Of a stretch of DNA of 18,885 bases, positions 1-6,850 are shown one piece after another. A program made the translations under genes and the position numbers. The notes under the pieces were generated by a model that had not been told where the DNA came from, searched no databases, and was given only the letters and a program-made list of their open reading frames with translations. Source of the DNA: Deltaproteobacteria bacterium (GTDB lineage: Bacteria; Desulfobacterota; SM23-61); the NCBI GenBank assembly GCA_026388915.1, contig JAPLIW010000696.1, forward strand, positions 1 to 18,885. The letters run 5' to 3'. Every line of letters begins with the position of its first letter. Position 1 is the first letter of the stretch.

Positions 1-140
1 TGGGGCTTCTCTTTTTCAAATTTCGCCAGGCCCTCCTTGCCGTCCTTGGCCAGAACGACTTTGTAGCCTTCTTCCGCAAGCTCTTCCTGGTACAGGCGAA
101 GGAGGCTCAAGTCATCATCAATGCAAAGGACCTTTTCCAC
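1..140 (-). CDS. Response regulator receiver domain, N-terminal part (cut by window edge)
   Basis: The first 46 codons of a two-component receiver domain run leftward off the window. A GTG start is chosen because a strong AAAGGAGGT site lies just upstream (minus strand). The peptide begins VEKVLCIDDD, giving the acidic triplet (residues 8-10) that binds Mg2+ in CheY-like receivers. It continues through the typical first helix and the EGYKVVLAKDGKEGL stretch of beta2/helix 2. The phospho-acceptor Asp, expected near residue 52, and any output domain lie outside the window, so neither output nor target can be stated. The family assignment is firm; whether it is a stand-alone receiver or a DNA-binding regulator is unknown. 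Confidence 0.85.
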   Translation of the reverse strand, partial: MEKVLCIDDDLSLLRLYQEELAEEGYKVVLAKDGKEGLAKFEKEKP

Positions 141-191
141 GGCGACCTCCTTTCAGCAGTGGGGAGAAAGAGAAGGGTTTCAACCGGGTAT

Positions 192-197
192 ATTGTA
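192..197 (-). promoter_or_regulatory. Possible extended -10 promoter for the receiver-domain gene
   Basis: On the minus strand, TACAAT (5 of 6 matches to the sigma-70 -10 box) is preceded by TGT, which fits an extended -10 element. It lies 52 nt upstream of the GTG start. No good -35 box is seen 16-18 nt further upstream. Confidence 0.35.
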
Positions 198-238
198 ACA
201 CAAGTCCCCCGGGGGCCGAGAGATAAAAATCAGGGGGG

Positions 239-297
239 CTTCCCCCGCCAATGAACCGTCCGCTGGGGGAAGGAGGGGAGATTCAGATCTCCTCCCT
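239..297 (-). terminator. Two hairpins in the 141-346 gap, possible terminator of the upstream operon
   Basis: The 206-nt gap between the lapA-like gene and the receiver gene holds two inverted repeats. The first is a perfect 8-bp pair, CTTCCCCC at 239-246 with GGGGGAAG at 265-272. The second, GGAGAT/ATCTCC, is at 277-282/287-292 and extends outward past a 2-nt bulge. Read on the minus strand, the first pair is followed a few bases later by ATTTTTAT, so it could end transcription of the lapA operon. The T-run is not adjacent, so this is a weak call. Nothing else in the gap looks coding. Confidence 0.3.
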
Positions 298-346
298 TCT
301 GATCAGAGGCCTAGATCCTTTTCTCCGCCCCGGTCAAGCCGAGGAA

Positions 347-580
347 CTAAAATTTGGAGGCGGGGGAAGGAGATGCCTTCTCCTTCTTCCTCCCCGACCC
401 GGCCCATAAAACAAGTACCCCCACCAGGAAACCGAGCATAAAACTTGCCAAGATGGATAAGACCGCGCTGGTCTTGATTCCCCAGAAAAGGAAGTTGATG
501 ACCACGGATTGGGTATTCTGAATGGCAAAAATCACCATTACGACAAGCAGTACGATGATTCCGATAAACTTCGCGCTCAT
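347..580 (-). CDS. LapA-domain (DUF1049-like) small inner-membrane protein
   Basis: This 77-residue protein has two predicted membrane helices (about residues 5-20 and 38-60) and a basic tail, GRKKEKASPSP. The pattern 'FAIQNTQSVVINFLFWG' between the helices is the signature of the LapA/DUF1049 family. In E. coli, LapA takes part in control of lipopolysaccharide assembly together with LapB; here only the membrane domain is present and no lapB neighbour is seen. The start is supported by an AGGGAGG site 8 nt upstream. It follows the 152-residue coiled-coil gene by 22 nt, so the two are probably cotranscribed from the promoter at 1329-1357. Family assignment is good; a role in LPS control in this organism is inference. 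Confidence 0.75.
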   Translation of the reverse strand: MSAKFIGIIVLLVVMVIFAIQNTQSVVINFLFWGIKTSAVLSILASFMLGFLVGVLVLWAGSGRKKEKASPSPASKF

Positions 581-602
581 CTTGCCTGCCTCCCTTAGAG
601 GT

Positions 603-1061
603 TTATCCTTTCTTGGCTGGTCTCAGGGCCTGTTCGAAAAGCTTTTTTGCTTCTTCCACTTTTCTCGTGGCGTTGGGCCCCATGCTTTCGGCTTCTTTCT
701 TGGCCTCCTCCAGGATGGGAAGGAAGAAATCAAACCGGTTTTTCATCTCCCCCCCTAAGGAATTCAGGGCGGCCAGGAAAGCCTCTCTGGCTCCGTCCAG
801 GGTTTTGGCTGCCAGTCCGAAGTTCTTTTCCCCCAGGTGGGTGATGACCTCGGACAACTTTTCCGGCATTTCCCAGAGCTTTTCCCGGGCCTTGGCCAGA
901 GCCAGTTCCTTTTCCATGCTGCTGATTTTGGTCTGCATCTCTTCCTTGGCCGCCGTCCATTCCTTCTCGGCCATCTGCAGCTTCCAATATCCCACGCCGT
1001 AACCGGCCCCGAAAGCCACCAGGATCAAAAAAGCTACGATTAGCGTCGCCTTGAAACTCAT
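603..1061 (-). CDS. Membrane-anchored coiled-coil protein of unknown function (152 aa)
   Basis: The family is not recognised. An N-terminal hydrophobic segment (about residues 5-25, with GAGYGVGYW) should anchor the protein in the inner membrane. Residues 30-65 are rich in Lys, Glu and Ala and predicted coiled coil. The C-terminal half (about 75-145) is helical, with repeated Ala/Glu/Lys and no Cys or obvious catalytic motif. The ATG at 1061 is chosen over an in-frame upstream ATG because AAGGAGGAGGAAG sits directly before it and the hydrophobic anchor starts immediately after it. The gene sits between a 21-codon ORF and the LapA-like gene in one apparent transcription unit. A structural or scaffolding role at the membrane is only a guess. 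Confidence 0.7.
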   Translation of the reverse strand: MSFKATLIVAFLILVAFGAGYGVGYWKLQMAEKEWTAAKEEMQTKISSMEKELALAKAREKLWEMPEKLSEVITHLGEKNFGLAAKTLDGAREAFLAALNSLGGEMKNRFDFFLPILEEAKKEAESMGPNATRKVEEAKKLFEQALRPAKKG

Positions 1062-1218
1062 CTTCCTCCTCCTTAAAGATAAAGATCTGCGAAAGCGATG
1101 GGGAATAGAGGCGAAAGAAACGGTCCGGAAAAACTCTCTCCTCAGGCGGTACCTGGAACAGTACCTGGCCCTATTCGCCTCCTTCGAGACGTTTTGCCGG
1201 CCCAATTACCGGCAAGGA

Positions 1219-1284
1219 TCAAAGCCGCTCGAACTCCATCTGGACAAAGTATTCTTCCTCTTTTTCACTGGGCTTCTTGCTCAT
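1219..1284 (-). pseudogene. 21-codon ORF with good ribosome site; likely truncated zinc-ribbon (zf-TFIIB-like) gene or leader peptide
   Basis: An ATG at 1284, preceded by GGGGAGGGAT, opens a peptide that starts MSKKPSEKEEEYFVQMEFER and ends one residue later at TGA. From memory, this N-terminus resembles small TFIIB-type zinc-ribbon proteins of Proteobacteria, whose next segment is a Lys-rich helix followed by CxxC motifs. No CxxC coding is found in any minus-strand frame before the next gene at 1061. A 7-bp hairpin (TTGCCGG/CCGGCAA, 1194-1215) follows the stop. It is either the remains of such a gene or a translated leader in the operon's 5' region. The family link is from memory, unchecked. 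Confidence 0.4.
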
Positions 1285-1328
1285 ATCCCTCCCCTTTTTC
1301 TCCCTCGGGTCAATCCTTTTCGTTTTCC

Positions 1329-1357
1329 AGAATATCCTTCCTTTCCGCAGATGTCAA
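1329..1357 (-). promoter_or_regulatory. Sigma-70-type promoter of the 21-codon ORF / coiled-coil / lapA-like operon
   Basis: On the minus strand, TTGACA (1352-1357, 6 of 6) and TATTCT (1329-1334, 4 of 6) are separated by exactly 17 nt. Transcription would start near 1322, about 38 nt before the small ORF's ATG at 1284, so the small ORF would be the first translated frame of the message. Confidence 0.65.
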
Positions 1358-1369
1358 ACCAGCCCCCAA

Positions 1370-1443
1370 TTATTACCCGGAGCAACAATAGGGTTACTTT
1401 TTAAGGCTCCCGGTAATAAGATTAGGACCCTACCTCCGTAGGG
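1370..1443. repeat. Inverted repeat plus small hairpin between galT and the next operon
   Basis: TTATTACCCGGAGC (1370-1383) and GCTCCCGGTAATAA (1406-1419) pair over 13 of 14 positions around a 22-nt loop. A second stem, CCCTAC/GTAGGG with loop CTCC, lies at 1428-1443. Read on the minus strand, both lie downstream of the broken galT and upstream of the promoter at 1329-1357. No T-run follows directly, so neither is a textbook terminator. The rest of 1285-1500 shows nothing coding. Confidence 0.4.
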
Positions 1444-1500
1444 GCAGGGGGCTTGGGGAGGAAAATCCCGAATATCACCGATTCGTTTTCGGTAAATCCT

Positions 1501-2393
1501 TCAATCCGGCTGATTGCGGATGAAGGCCGCGGTTTCCTCGGGGAGGGCGACGTTGATGAACATACCCGTTCCCAGCTCGAACCCGGCGGGGGTTACCAGG
1601 CGTTTTTGAGCACCAAGGAAAACTCCTTGGCCTCGTCCATGGTGATCGAACCGAAAGAAGCGTTGTGCGCCTTGGGAATGATCCAGGTCTCGAAAGGCGC
1701 CCGGGAGGCGAAGGGGTGAAAGGCGGCGAACCGTTCAGTCTCCAGGACCTGGCGGGTTCGCAGATTCAATCCCTCCCGCAGAAGGTCGCAGTATACGCAG
1801 GTTCCTTCATCGTCGAAATGACCGGCCGCTTTTTCGAAGCGGTAGCGGATCGTCAGGGGAACGATGGGCATGGCGACCAATTGGGAGTGGGGGTGTTCCA
1901 GAGAGGTGCCGGCTTTGGATCCGTGATTTTTGAAGATAATGATCAATTTGAAACGAGGGTCTTCCCGCAGGGCCAGGTATCTCTCCCGGTAGGCGAGGAT
2001 GATCTCCTCCACCTGCTTGTCGGCCATCAGGGGAATGCACAGGTTGTGCTGAGGGCATTCGACGATCACTTCATGCTGCCCCACTCCGTCCATCTTGCGG
2101 AAGATTCCCTCTTCTTCTTTGCGGGACAGACTTCCTTCCGGAACCAGGGCGGAAAACTTGTTGGGGAAGGCGCGGACCCACCATCCGGGTCCATTGGCAG
2201 TCCCCCCCTGGCGGTAGGCCATGGTCTCCGGAGGGGTCAGGCTTTCATTGCCCGGGCAGAAGGGGCAGTCCGCCTTGTGCTCCGGGAGAAAAACCTGGAC
2301 GGCGGGCTTACTGAAATCGTGGGGCCGCTTGGCCCGCTCGGTGGCGAGAATAACCCACTGCTTGGTCGCCGGATCCTGCCTCAATTCGGGCAT
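1501..2393 (-). pseudogene. galT: Galactose-1-phosphate uridylyltransferase family gene, broken by an internal deletion and frameshift
   Basis: The intact first part (266 codons, 1593-2393) shows the GalT fold of the HIT superfamily: a CPFC zinc pair (residues 43 and 46), FPNKF, and the active-site HPHSQ (167-171) in which the second His is the uridylyl-carrying nucleophile. The frame then reads LVLKNAW and stops. In another frame, the end of the protein resumes at 1599 as LVTPAGFELGTGMFINVALP and ends at 1501, which matches the usual GalT C-terminus. The two parts total about 297 residues against roughly 330-345 in the family. The block normally carrying the YHWHIEI-type metal/active-site segment is missing, so the product is probably inactive unless this is an assembly error. 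An AGGAA site precedes the ATG at 2393. Its role would have been exchange of UMP between UDP-glucose and hexose-1-phosphate. Confidence 0.8.
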
Positions 2394-2402
2394 GTCAAAT
2401 TC

Positions 2403-2458
2403 CTGTTCCTGGGTACTCGTTGCTCGTTACTGGTTCCTCGAACCTCGTTCCGGGTTCC
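2403..2458 (-). repeat. Heptamer-phased repeat element A (8 units), directly upstream of galT
   Basis: Read on the minus strand from 2458, the sequence divides into eight consecutive 7-nt units, including GGAACGA, GGAACCA, GTAACGA and GCAACGA. Most units share the form GNAACNA. The last unit contributes to the purine-rich ribosome site of galT. No coding potential is seen. Confidence 0.7.
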
Positions 2459-2460
2459 TT

Positions 2461-2508
2461 CTACTCGCCCCTCTGCACCGCAATTTCCACCCTCTGGTTC
2501 AGGGCCCG
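2461..2508 (-). pseudogene. Remnant of a second OmpA-domain C-terminus
   Basis: Fifteen codons plus a TAG stop read RALNQRVEIAVQRGE, closely matching RALNRRVEIAILTGE at the end of the OmpA-family gene at 2569-3771. That is 10 identities in 15, including the terminal GE and stop position. Similarity ends upstream at the centre of a palindrome. It looks like the tail of a duplicated or recombined OmpA gene whose body has been lost. Confidence 0.6.
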
Positions 2509-2520
2509 CCCTGAACCAGA
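2493..2520. repeat. Perfect 12-bp hairpin downstream of the OmpA gene
   Basis: TCTGGTTCAGGG (2493-2504) and CCCTGAACCAGA (2509-2520) are exact reverse complements around a CCCG loop. One arm is the ALNQR coding part of the OmpA-tail remnant, and the other is its inverted copy. It lies 49 nt beyond the OmpA stop on the minus strand and could act as a terminator stem or mRNA-stabilising hairpin, but no T-run follows. Confidence 0.55.
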
Positions 2521-2568
2521 ATTTATGCACTGCCAAACCAATCTTAGAGAGACTCTCTCCGATTATAC

Positions 2569-3771
2569 TTACTCCCCAGTTAGGATAGCAATTTCAACTC
2601 TTCGGTTCAGGGCCCGTCCCCCTTCCGTCGCATTATCGGCCACCGGCTGGGAAGGCCCAAGCCCCTGGGCGGAAACCAGGGAAGGGTTCACATTCTGGTA
2701 GGCAACCAGGTATTCCCTCACTTTACTGGCCCGTTTTTCCGAAACCGTCCGGTTCGTGCTTTCCGACCCGGTGCTGTCCGTATGCCCGCGCACGACGACC
2801 TTATGGTCGGGGTATTTCTTCAGGAAACCTCCCGTCTGGTCCAGAATCCTCTTCCCCGAACCGCTGATCTCCATAGCCGGGGTAAAAAGATTGATGGCCA
2901 GGACCGTGATGATGAGTTCTTTTTCTCCGGCCTTCACCGTAGCCTGGGGAATCCGGCCGGCCTCGGCCAGCATGGCCTTCTCTTTTTCCAGGGTCTCGGC
3001 CTTCTTCTGGAGGGCCGATAATTTTTCCCGCTCGGCAGCCAGCTTTACTTCGCGCGCCGTCAGGTCGGCAGCCTCCCTGACCTGTTGAGCCGCCATCTGT
3101 TCCGCCTTTATCTTCGCTTCCGCCAAATCCCTTTCTTTATGGGCCAGGCGGGTGGATTCCTCCAGCCGGGAAGCCTGAATCTCCCTCTGCTTTAGGGTCT
3201 CCAGCTCGGCGCCTCTCTTCTTGGCCTCTTCCAATTCCCTTTTCTTTTGCTCCTCCAATTCGACGGTTTTCCGTTTCGTTACCTCAAGGGATTTGCGCTC
3301 CTCCTCGGCCTTGGCCTGGACTTGTCTGGCCTTCTCCACCTCGGCCGTTTTTTTCTTCAGGGCTTCAATGGCGTTCTGATAGTCGGCCAGCTCTCTGCGC
3401 CCTTCCTTCAGCACCGCCAGGGTGGCGCTCTTTTTGGCCTTGGCCTCAGCGGTCATGGCTTTGGCCTTGGCCATGGCGCCCAGGTAGAGGATCTCCTGGT
3501 CTTTGGCGTCGGAAGAGCCCAGCCGGGAGAGGAACCCTTTTTTTGCTTCATACTCCTTCTCCGCCTGGGACAACCAGGATCTGGCGGCCATCAGGTCATC
3601 CAAGGCCACCCGATCGGCCCCGGCCTTCCGCGCCTGGTCGATGGCAAACTTGGCCTCTTCGATGATCATGGTCGGAGTCGTGGCTGCCCCGGTCATCGAG
3701 GGAGAAAACAGGAGACAACCCATGAAGAGGAAAAACAGAATTTGCATTTTCCACGGGAATCTTGGTTTCAT
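2569..3771 (-). CDS. OmpA-family protein with N-terminal DUF4398 and long coiled coil
   Basis: This 400-residue exported protein has a signal sequence at 1-29 (hydrophobic core ILFFLFMGCLLF, likely cleaved after MTGAA). A DUF4398-like helical region rich in Ala/Lys follows at about 30-115. A very charged Glu/Lys/Ala coiled coil spans about 115-285. The C-terminal OmpA/MotB peptidoglycan-binding domain covers about 300-397, with VVVRGHTDSTGS, the SEKRA helix and the closing RALNRRVEIAI motif. Such proteins tether the outer membrane or periplasmic structures to peptidoglycan. The start has GAGGAGAGACG before it. It lies 15 nt after a second DUF4398 gene and shares the promoter at 4247-4275. No beta-barrel segment is seen, so this is a periplasmic spacer-type OmpA protein, not a porin. 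Confidence 0.9.
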   Translation of the reverse strand: MKPRFPWKMQILFFLFMGCLLFSPSMTGAATTPTMIIEEAKFAIDQARKAGADRVALDDLMAARSWLSQAEKEYEAKKGFLSRLGSSDAKDQEILYLGAMAKAKAMTAEAKAKKSATLAVLKEGRRELADYQNAIEALKKKTAEVEKARQVQAKAEEERKSLEVTKRKTVELEEQKKRELEEAKKRGAELETLKQREIQASRLEESTRLAHKERDLAEAKIKAEQMAAQQVREAADLTAREVKLAAEREKLSALQKKAETLEKEKAMLAEAGRIPQATVKAGEKELIITVLAINLFTPAMEISGSGKRILDQTGGFLKKYPDHKVVVRGHTDSTGSESTNRTVSEKRASKVREYLVAYQNVNPSLVSAQGLGPSQPVADNATEGGRALNRRVEIAILTGE

Positions 3772-3786
3772 CGTCTCTCCTCCTCT

Positions 3787-4185
3787 CTACTGGGATTTTT
3801 TCAGACGGTCGATTTCCGCCCTGGCTTTTTGCAGTTCCTCATGGGTGGCCGCCAGCTTCTCTTCTTCCGTTTTGAGCTCGGCCATCGCCCGCGCCAGTTC
3901 GGCATAAGCCCGGGCCAGCCGGGAAGCCTGGGCGAATTTGACGGAATCCTTGAAGCTGCGGGCGTTTTCCGCGGTCACCAGGAGGTCCTGAGCCTGTTTC
4001 AGGGGTTCCGGCGCGTATTTTTCCGCCTGGCCTTTTTGGGCCGCATCCACGGCATTCCTGGCGTCGAGGAACTCCTGCTCCATGGCCGGGGAGATGGGTT
4101 GAGCCAGGGTCGATCCTCCGGGGGCCAGCAGGAGGATTGCCAAGGACATCAAGAAGATAGGGAAACGCACCTTTCCGTTTGACAT
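3787..4185 (-). CDS. DUF4398-domain periplasmic helical protein
   Basis: This 132-residue protein has an N-terminal signal sequence (about 1-28; hydrophobic FPIFLMSLAILLLAPGG, cleavage near TLAQ). Residues 35-95 form the DUF4398 helical region (DARNAVDAAQKGQAEKYAPE, AQDLLVTAEN, AYAELARAMAE), and a coiled-coil tail occupies 95-132. The same domain begins the OmpA protein encoded 15 nt downstream, so the two probably act together in the periplasm, perhaps as a coiled-coil pair with one partner holding peptidoglycan. This gene is first in the operon, with a GGAGG site upstream and a strong promoter. The domain's biochemical role is not established. The domain call is good; the partnership is inferred from repeated domain and synteny. 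Confidence 0.8.
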   Translation of the reverse strand: MSNGKVRFPIFLMSLAILLLAPGGSTLAQPISPAMEQEFLDARNAVDAAQKGQAEKYAPEPLKQAQDLLVTAENARSFKDSVKFAQASRLARAYAELARAMAELKTEEEKLAATHEELQKARAEIDRLKKSQ

Positions 4186-4246
4186 ACAAGCCTCCTATGG
4201 GGTTGAAAAAAGGGGTTCTTACCTACTTATCGGAAGAACTGGCAAG

Positions 4247-4275
4247 ATTATAACGATCAGAAAGAGAAGAATCAA
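4247..4275 (-). promoter_or_regulatory. Strong sigma-70-type promoter of the DUF4398/OmpA operon
   Basis: On the minus strand, TTGATT (4270-4275, 4 of 6) and a perfect TATAAT (4247-4252) are separated by 17 nt. The predicted start of transcription is near 4240, about 55 nt before the ATG at 4185. Confidence 0.75.
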
Positions 4276-4314
4276 ATTAAAAAGGATAAAAAGGATAATC
4301 GCTGTGTTTCTCTG

Positions 4315-4354
4315 AAAAAAAACCCCCTCGGGGCCCGGAAGGACCCCTCGGGGG
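4315..4354 (-). terminator. Rho-independent terminator of hppA
   Basis: Minus-strand arms CCCCCGAGGGG and CCCCGAGGGGG pair as 5 bp plus 4 bp around a tandem G-A mismatch (two potential sheared GA pairs), with a 10-nt loop, and are followed at once by eight T. It sits 21 nt beyond the hppA stop. It separates hppA from the promoter of the next operon. Confidence 0.85.
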
Positions 4355-4375
4355 CTCATGGGTCGAAATCTTCGC

Positions 4376-6787
4376 CTACTCTTTGGGGATCCGCATCCCG
4401 TAGAAGGACCGCGCTACAAAGACACATGCGATGAGGAAGAATACCCCTCCCACGTAGTGAGCAATCCCTTTCATCATGGGTGAAATAGCGATCTCCATGG
4501 CCAGGAGGCCGAAGAGGGTGGTGAACTTGATGATGGGGTTCAGGGCCACGGAGGAGGTGTCCTTGAAGGGGTCGCCCACCGTGTCTCCGATGACCGTCGC
4601 CGCGTGGAGAGGGGTTCCCTTCTCTTTCAGGTCCACTTCCACCACCTTTTTGGCGTTGTCCCAACAGCCGCCCGCATTGGCCATGAAAATGGCCTGGTAC
4701 AGGCCGAAGACGGCGATGGAGATCAGGTAGCTGATGAAAAACGACGCGGGAGCGTTGGTCCCCCCCGGTGCGGAGAAGAAGGCAAAAGCCAGGGCAAAGC
4801 AGAAGATGACGATGAAGATGTTGAACATGCCCTTCTGGGCATACTGGGTGCAGATCTTCACTACTTCCTTCGATTTTTCCGTGGAGGCGCTCAGGGAGGC
4901 GTTGTCATCCAGCTTGATGTTCTTCTTGATGTACTGGACCGCCCGGTAGGCGCCGGTGGTCACCGCCTGGGTGGAGGCTCCGGTAAACCAGTAGATCACC
5001 GCGCCTCCGCACAGGAATCCCAGGAGGGTGAAGGGGTTCAGCAAATTCAAAATGGTCTCCGGCTGGATTCCCAGGGTCTTGCGCAGGAGCAGGATGAGGG
5101 AGAAGATCATGGTAGTCGCGCCCACCACCGCGGTCCCGATCAAAACGGGTTTAGCCGTGGCCTTGAAGGTGTTGCCGCAGCTGTCGTTTTCTTCCAGGTA
5201 GTGTTTGGCGTTGTCGAAATTGGGCTTGAACCCGAATTGGCTCTGGATTTCGGTTTCCACATTGGGAATGGTCTCAATCAAAGACAGCTCGTAAATCGAC
5301 TGGGCATTGTCGGTAACCGGGCCGTAACTGTCCACGGCGATGGTCACCGGCCCCATTCCCAGGAAGCCGAAGGCCACCAGCCCGAAGGCAAAGATGGAGG
5401 AGTACTCCATGAACTTGTCCAGGCCATTTAAGCTGGCAAAATAGGCGACGGACATTAAGATGAAAATGGCCATCCCCAGCCAGAAGGCGCCGAAATTACC
5501 GGCCACGAAACCCGAGAGGATGTCCAGCGAGGCCCCCCCTTCCCGGGCCGCCCTTACGGTCTCCTGGCAGTGGATGGATTTCGAGCTAGTGAAGACTTTC
5601 ACCAGTTCGGGAATGAGCGCCGCAGCGATGGTTCCGCAGCTGATAATGATGGATAGGGTAAACCACAGGTTATTGGGCAGGTGCCCGATCTGCCAGTAGC
5701 TGGCGGCAAAGGTTACGAGGATGGAAAGAATGGAGGTGAACCAGACCAGCATGGTCAGGGAGATTTCGAAATCCACCTTGGTCTTGCCCGCGAACCTGGC
5801 CGTGGTGATCGCTTTGTTGAACTGAAAAGCGACGATCGAAGTGATGATCATCAGAATCCGCATGACGAAGATCCAGGTGATCAGCTCGGCCCGGAACTGC
5901 GCGAAAACCCCCAGAACGATGAAGCTGATGAGGGCCACGCCGGTCACGCCGTAGGTTTCGAAACCGTCGGCCGTGGGGCCTACGCTGTCACCCGCGTTAT
6001 CCCCGGTGCAGTCGGCAATCACGCCCGGGTTTCTCGGGTCGTCTTCTTTAATATTGAAGACGATCTTCATCAAGTCGGAGCCGATGTCGGCGATCTTGGT
6101 GAAGATACCGCCGCAGATGCGCAGCGCGCTGGCGCCGAGAGACTCCCCGATGGCAAACCCGATAAAGCAGGCCCCGGCATAATTTCTCGGCATGAAAACC
6201 AGAATAATGAGCATCATGATGAGCTCGACGCACACCAGAAGGACGCCGATGCTCATCCCGGCCCGCAGGGGGATGTCCAGCAGTTTAATCGGCTTCCCCT
6301 CGAGGGAGGCAAAAGCCATCCGGGAGTTGGCCAGGGTGTTCATGCGGATGCCGAACCAGGCCACGCCGTAGGAGCCCAGGATTCCCACCACGGACCAGAT
6401 AAGAATAAGGATCACCCCGCCCGCGTCCATGTGCTGCAGGAAGCCAAAATAGTAAGCGATACACACGCCGATGAAAATCTCCAGGACGATGAGGAGTTTT
6501 CCCTGCTGGATCAGGTAGGTCTTGCAGGTCTGGAAGATCACATCGGCTACATCCAGCATGGACTTGTGGGCCGGGAACGCTTTCACCTTCACATATTCGT
6601 AGGCCCCGAAAGCCATTCCCAGGAAACATATTAAAAACCCCACCATGAGCAGGGTGTTTTGGGAATCGGTGAGGACGGGGATCTCCAGCTCAGCTTCGCT
6701 GGCCAGGAGCGGGGTGGCCAGAAGGAGGAGGAACAACCCGGTAATCAGGATCAGCAGTCGGTTTTGGTTAATTTTTTTGCTTCTCAT
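4376..6787 (-). CDS. hppA: Membrane-bound ion-translocating pyrophosphatase (H+-PPase type)
   Basis: The enzyme hydrolyses pyrophosphate in the cytosol and pumps H+ or Na+ across the inner membrane. It is a polytopic protein of about 16 helices. Family signatures are present: GGIFTKIADIGSDL (226-239), EDDPRNPGVIAD (248-259) followed by GDNAGDSVGPTADGFE, VTDNAQSI (491-498), GGCWDNAKK (706-714) and GDTVGDPFKDTSS (734-746). Lys542 in GNTFKATAK occupies the position that separates K+-independent (Lys) from K+-dependent (Ala) enzymes, pointing to a K+-independent, probably proton-pumping type. The nearby position usually Thr in that group is Ala545. At 803 residues it is longer than most (about 660-770), with a longer cytosolic loop between DNAQ and GNTF. 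An AAGGA site supports the start. Its promoter carries a FadR-like operator. Confidence 0.95.
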   Translation of the reverse strand: MRSKKINQNRLLILITGLFLLLLATPLLASEAELEIPVLTDSQNTLLMVGFLICFLGMAFGAYEYVKVKAFPAHKSMLDVADVIFQTCKTYLIQQGKLLIVLEIFIGVCIAYYFGFLQHMDAGGVILILIWSVVGILGSYGVAWFGIRMNTLANSRMAFASLEGKPIKLLDIPLRAGMSIGVLLVCVELIMMLIILVFMPRNYAGACFIGFAIGESLGASALRICGGIFTKIADIGSDLMKIVFNIKEDDPRNPGVIADCTGDNAGDSVGPTADGFETYGVTGVALISFIVLGVFAQFRAELITWIFVMRILMIITSIVAFQFNKAITTARFAGKTKVDFEISLTMLVWFTSILSILVTFAASYWQIGHLPNNLWFTLSIIISCGTIAAALIPELVKVFTSSKSIHCQETVRAAREGGASLDILSGFVAGNFGAFWLGMAIFILMSVAYFASLNGLDKFMEYSSIFAFGLVAFGFLGMGPVTIAVDSYGPVTDNAQSIYELSLIETIPNVETEIQSQFGFKPNFDNAKHYLEENDSCGNTFKATAKPVLIGTAVVGATTMIFSLILLLRKTLGIQPETILNLLNPFTLLGFLCGGAVIYWFTGASTQAVTTGAYRAVQYIKKNIKLDDNASLSASTEKSKEVVKICTQYAQKGMFNIFIVIFCFALAFAFFSAPGGTNAPASFFISYLISIAVFGLYQAIFMANAGGCWDNAKKVVEVDLKEKGTPLHAATVIGDTVGDPFKDTSSVALNPIIKFTTLFGLLAMEIAISPMMKGIAHYVGGVFFLIACVFVARSFYGMRIPKE

Positions 6788-6850
6788 GCCCGTTTCCTTT
6801 CGGTTATCTATTGGTTTTTATTGAAAAAAATGAAGATCCAAGGAGTAGAA

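Noticed and set aside
1062..1205. 48-codon N-terminal extension of the 152-residue membrane protein
   Set aside because: It is Arg-rich with no ribosome site, while the internal ATG at 1061 has AAGGAGGAGG directly before it and a membrane anchor directly after it.
2493..2520. Hairpin as a standard rho-independent terminator for the OmpA operon
   Set aside because: No T-run follows on the minus strand; the structure is better explained by an inverted copy of the tail sequence.
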